64,000 bases of DNA from Morella rubra. Its lineage: Eukaryota > Streptophyta > Magnoliopsida > Fagales > Myricaceae. Shown in pieces: positions 60,607 through 64,000 of the stretch (the first letter of the stretch is position 1; each line of letters starts with the position of its first letter). The position numbers were made by a program, and so were the translations under genes. Location of the stretch: the NCBI GenBank assembly GCA_003952965.2, contig CM025852.1, positions 14,188,127 to 14,252,126 on the forward strand. Reading direction: 5' to 3'. The notes beneath the pieces are model-generated. The model had not been told where the DNA came from. It saw only the letters and a list, made by a program, of their open reading frames with translations, and made no database searches.

Positions 60607-61730
60607 CACACCGATCGATCGATATTAACGATCTGCAAATTCGGAAGGACGATTGATCGTCAAATATTACAATCGATCGGTATCGTAACCGTCTGCAAAT
60701 ACGAAAGGACGATCGATCGTCAATATATGACGATCGATCGGTAAGCGTAACCGTCACTTTTTCGAATCGCCGTTCAACGAATGGGAAGACGCCACGTGTC
60801 AGAAAATAGCGATCGATTGGTAAGTAACTACCGATCGATCGTCACAAACAATTATATGAAACCGCCGAAGTCATTTCCACCAGTTATCTCTCCGCGAAAT
60901 CTCTCGAATCCTCTCAAAATGCAAGGAGCCATTTTGTGCTGCATTGTCTTCCAAAGTGCGTGGAATCATTCTTCATTGTCTTCTACGTCAAAGGTACGTA
61001 CTTATATTATTTTTTAAGCAATATTAAGTGGTTGTTCAGTGGGAATTTTTAGTGTACGTTTTCTAATTTGCTATATCATTCATTTAGGACTGGAAAATAT
61101 ATTTATTTTATTGTTGATGCATGTTTTAAGAGTTTAGGAGTATTATGGGATCAATTTTGGGTGATTTTGGGCCTGTTTTGGGGTATTGGAACGCCTGTGT
61201 GTCTTTGTTCCCGTAACGATCGATCGCCTAAATGGGCGATCAATCGTAGTGTAAGTGGTAGGTGAAATGATCGATCGGTTAAATTCTCCGATCGATCGCT
61301 GATTTTGGTACGGAGCGATCGATGCTTTAGTGAGCGATCGATCGTCTTCTCGAAACTGTGCGTTTCAATTCATGAGCGATCGATCGTTTATATAGACGAT
61401 TGATCGTTATTATTACCGATCGATCGCTTAAACCTAAGCGATTGATCGGTAAGCTACAATGTGAAGCGTACCGTTTTGCTTAAACGGCGATCGATCGCGT
61501 TTGGGGCGATCGATCCCTTAGTGATACTGTGCGTTTGGTTGCATGGACGATCGATCGTCTGTGCACTGAAACGCGTCTTTTAACCGATAGCGTTCGATCG
61601 GTGAAATTTATTGATCGATCGCCATTTAGTGATCGATCGGTATATTTAGTGATCGATCGTAACATTTATAAACGATCAATCATCCATATTTAGTGATCGA
61701 TCGTCACATTTAGTGATCGATCGTCACGTT
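60607..61730. repeat. Left CGATCGATCG palindrome array of CACTA-3
   Basis: About 27 exact or one-mismatch occurrences of CGATCGATCG-type words are scattered at irregular 20-50-base spacing, in short contexts such as GCGATCGATCGGT and GACGATCGATCGTC. Mismatches are mostly C-to-T or G-to-A changes (for example GATTGATC), as expected from decay of methylated CpG. Such subterminal repeats in CACTA elements normally bind the element's own protein. Confidence 0.85.
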
Positions 61731-61818
61731 ATTGTGATTACTTTTTTTTTTAAAGTAATACGTTATTGTGATTGCTTATTAACACATATTTTATATACAA
61801 TTTTGCAGTATACATAAA

Positions 61819-63104
61819 ATGTCAGGAGTTAAGCGTGCACGCACAACGAGAACCGGGACGGGATCGTCGTCCCAAGAGCAAGAAGTCACTGATCCAATGA
61901 TGACCTTGGAGAGGCGAATGGAGTACCTAGGGGGCGGCCAGTGGCCAAAGAGCGTCCTGTGACGCTCTCTGATTTTGATCAGTTATTGTATGAGGAGCAC
62001 TCCCTCTACCAGGTCTTCGAGTACCAAGGGTTTATTCATTAGCTCTCGTGGACTGAAGGGTTTTGCGTGGACGCAGTTGTGCAAGATTTCTTCTGTGCAC
62101 TCGTCTCGGTCGATAGAGCACCTGAGGTGCAGCTAGAGGTGCGAGGCGTGCAGTTCTTATTCTCGGCAGACGTCATTGTCGATTTCTTAAACTGCCCCCG
62201 GCCCGAGAGCCCCTGTTTCCCGACGGTACCCCTGAATGAGAGCAGGATTTGTGGACGCTGATGACTGGGAAGACCTCTGCAGTGGTGGGCAGCATAATTA
62301 AGCAGAGTGAGTTCAGTGAGTTTTGGCGGATTTTGCACCTTATCTGGACGCCGAACGTCGATGGTAGAACTCATTCCACCGAGTGTCCGTTCACGAGAGC
62401 TCAGTGCATGCTCTTATTGGGTCAGTAGACGCGGATAGATTTTCCGTTGTACATGTTCGAGCTGATTATGGATGAGGCTTGGGAATTAAGGAATATAGCC
62501 TCCCATACGGTGTGTTTCTGACTCAGTTCCTCATTTCTTGGGGAGTCGTGATCGCTGCCTCGGATACACGTAAGGAGGTTAAGAGTGCGCTGAACAAGTT
62601 CACTCTGTCAGGAGCGGGGGCAGAGGGGGCATTGACTCGATGGTTTGCTCGTAGAGCAGCAGCGGCCGTAGAGGAGGCAGCACGACCTTCACATCAGGTC
62701 AGAGGCCTCCTAAGATGGGAGCACTGCAGTGCCTCCTCCTGGGTGGCCCAGCTATTTGCGGACTTCGACAGCCGTGTCAGCGCGACTATGAAGGCCACTC
62801 TACAGCCTCTTGAGGGGCAGGATGAAGTCATGGAGGAGGAGATGAAGGAGCTCTAGACCGCCTTCGATGGGGAGTGCACTGTGACAATGCTGCGCAACAA
62901 GTCAGTCGTGGCTCATATGGGGACGTCAACGAGCAGCTGGAAGAAATTAAAAAGACTCTGGATGATTTCAAGATGGAGGCAGATCCACAGAGGATTCCCG
63001 GAGATATTCTGATGACGTGGCCACTTTCCGTGATGCTGTTCGACGTTGATGAGAGTTTTTATTGTTTTTTTTACTTCTATTTTGGGACATACATTTTGAT
63101 TTAG
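61819..63104 (+). pseudogene. Degenerate gene in CACTA-3, homologous to the CACTA-2 gene
   Basis: The ATG at 61819 starts a Lys/Arg/Thr-rich tail (MSGVKRARTTRTG...). Across frameshifts and stops come TLSDFDQLLYEEHSLYQVFE, FFCALVSVDRAPEVQLEVRG, FLFSADVIVDFLNCPRP, ILHLIWTPNVDGRTHSTECP and IDFPLYMFELIMDEAW. A coiled coil (QLEEIKKTLDDFKME, near 62940) ends the gene. The tail, globular segment and coiled-coil order parallels CACTA-2 and the Sirevirus ORF3. The family resembles the plant transposon-protein domain; no catalytic motif is visible. It is a pseudogene as written. Confidence 0.6.
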
Positions 63105-63394
63105 GTTTTATTTATCTGTTTTGAGACATTTGTGTTTATTTGGATTTGGTTTTTTTATTTACGTATTTGAGACAGTTTCTGGAATATCTGGATATGCAAA
63201 AGGAACTTTGATTACTATGTTACGTGTTTTTTTTATTTGTATTTCTTTATCGACACTTATATAAGTAAAATGACCAATATACCCTTTGGTCGGCAAAAAT
63301 AACGAAATAAGTGGTTTATCAAATAACTAATATAAAGAATTTTAACAAGAAATCATTTTTTATTTTTCTGTTTGAGCAACTAAATATCACCGAT

Positions 63395-63970
63395 CCATCG
63401 ATTGTGTTGTCCGTCGTCATTTGGGTGCACTAACCGAATCGATCGTTATATACGCAGATCGATCGCTACATTAGTTTTTAATGTAACCCTCATTTTTTTT
63501 AAATAATGTGAGTTTAAATGATTAGAAACATAGAAATATATATTAACAAAGTATGTTAGATGTATTTAGATTACATAAAAACATATCAAGTACATATCAT
63601 TAATTTTTAAGAAAGCATTTATAAGTTATACATGTTGCAACATAGATGCATTTTGTTTGTGTTAGTATGAGTGAGGTATTAAGATATTTGAAATTAGTGA
63701 CATAACGCTTATTTAACACATGATTATAATTTATGTGTATGAGATATGCATTAATATGATATTATAAGTCAATTAATTTTAATAATTAAGTCATTTGTTA
63801 GGCTAAAAACTATTTTCTAATAATTAGGTTTACCGATCGATCGCATTATTGGCGATCGATCGGTACATAACGGTGTCGTTTAATATTTTGGTACCAATGG
63901 ATCGTTAATTTTGGGTCTTCATACGACGGCGTTTTTATTCTCGTCAACGATCGAACGATCGATTTCGGTA
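63395..63970. repeat. Right CGATCGATCG palindrome array of CACTA-3 (incomplete)
   Basis: Further copies appear near 63450, 63835 and 63855 (ACCGATCGATCGCA, GGCGATCGATCGGT) and decayed versions near 63390 and 63950. Array members become denser towards the window end, suggesting that the right terminus is not far beyond. Confidence 0.7.
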
Positions 63971-64000
63971 TAAAATCTAGGCGGGAATTTTTTCGTGATC

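Larger units (their letters stand above)
60384..64000 (+). mobile_element. CACTA-3-like DNA transposon with CGATCGATCG arrays (right end outside window)
   Basis: It starts CACTACTAGAAAATT, a common CACTA terminus, followed by nested inverted words GTGACGAAA and TTTCGTCAC through 60600. Two blocks of the palindrome CGATCGATCG flank a degenerate gene at 61819-63104. The interior of the right half (63110-63390 and 63490-63830) is AT-rich with no gene. The candidate target duplication at the left is GCT (60381-60383), but the right terminus is beyond the window, so the classification rests on the left end and on resemblance to CACTA-2. Confidence 0.7.

Noticed and set aside
60607-61730. CGATCGATCG array as a CRISPR or other phage-defence array
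   Set aside because: Spacing is irregular, the repeat is only 10 bp and palindromic, it sits inside a CACTA-like plant element, and the host is a eukaryote.

Overview
The window is repeat-rich nuclear DNA from a flowering plant, most likely a eudicot. The reasons are a spliced CYP72A-type cytochrome P450, a Ty1-copia retrotransposon of Sirevirus type, three families of CACTA (En/Spm) DNA transposons, a non-autonomous hAT element and a MULE remnant. I cannot name the species. No RNA gene, CRISPR array or prokaryotic feature was seen.

Layout. The dominant structure is a tandem segmental duplication of about 33.3 kb. Copy A is 1-23524, with its left end outside the window. Copy B is visible from 33478 to 56813 and probably begins at 23525. 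Both copies hold, in the same order: a CACTA element (CACTA-1, AAG target duplication), an LTR-like host repeat with a minisatellite, a 10.4-kb minus-strand Sirevirus (GATAT target duplication), a 755-bp hAT element (TTTCAGAG target duplication), a second CACTA element (CACTA-2, TAA target duplication), and the promoter plus exon 1 of a CYP72A gene. Shared target duplications show that all these insertions came before the duplication.

Copy A stops abruptly in intron 1 of the P450 at 23524 and runs into an LTR-less copia fragment (23525-~26505), so its P450 is a promoter-plus-exon-1 stub. Copy B continues through introns and exons 2-5 to a complete 521-residue P450 (55789-59391). This is what a simple tandem duplication with its junction at 23524/23525 would leave. 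26506-33154 is gene-poor: a decayed non-coding repeat patchwork, a short retroposed-looking insert, a MULE transposase C-terminal remnant, and an old LTR-like sequence interrupted by CACTA-1.

Right end. Downstream of the P450 lie a ~45-bp minisatellite, a G23 homopolymer and another member of the LTR-like host repeat. A third CACTA-like element (CACTA-3, from 60384, running off the window) is inserted in that repeat. CACTA-3 is packed with the palindrome CGATCGATCG in two blocks flanking a degenerate gene. That gene is recognisably homologous to one in CACTA-2, whose own dispersed palindrome is different (CGTSCGNACG). Both resemble the 'putative plant transposon protein' type of domain also seen in the Sirevirus extra ORF. 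Apart from the intact CYP72A gene, every coding region found is a broken mobile-element gene or a truncated duplicate.
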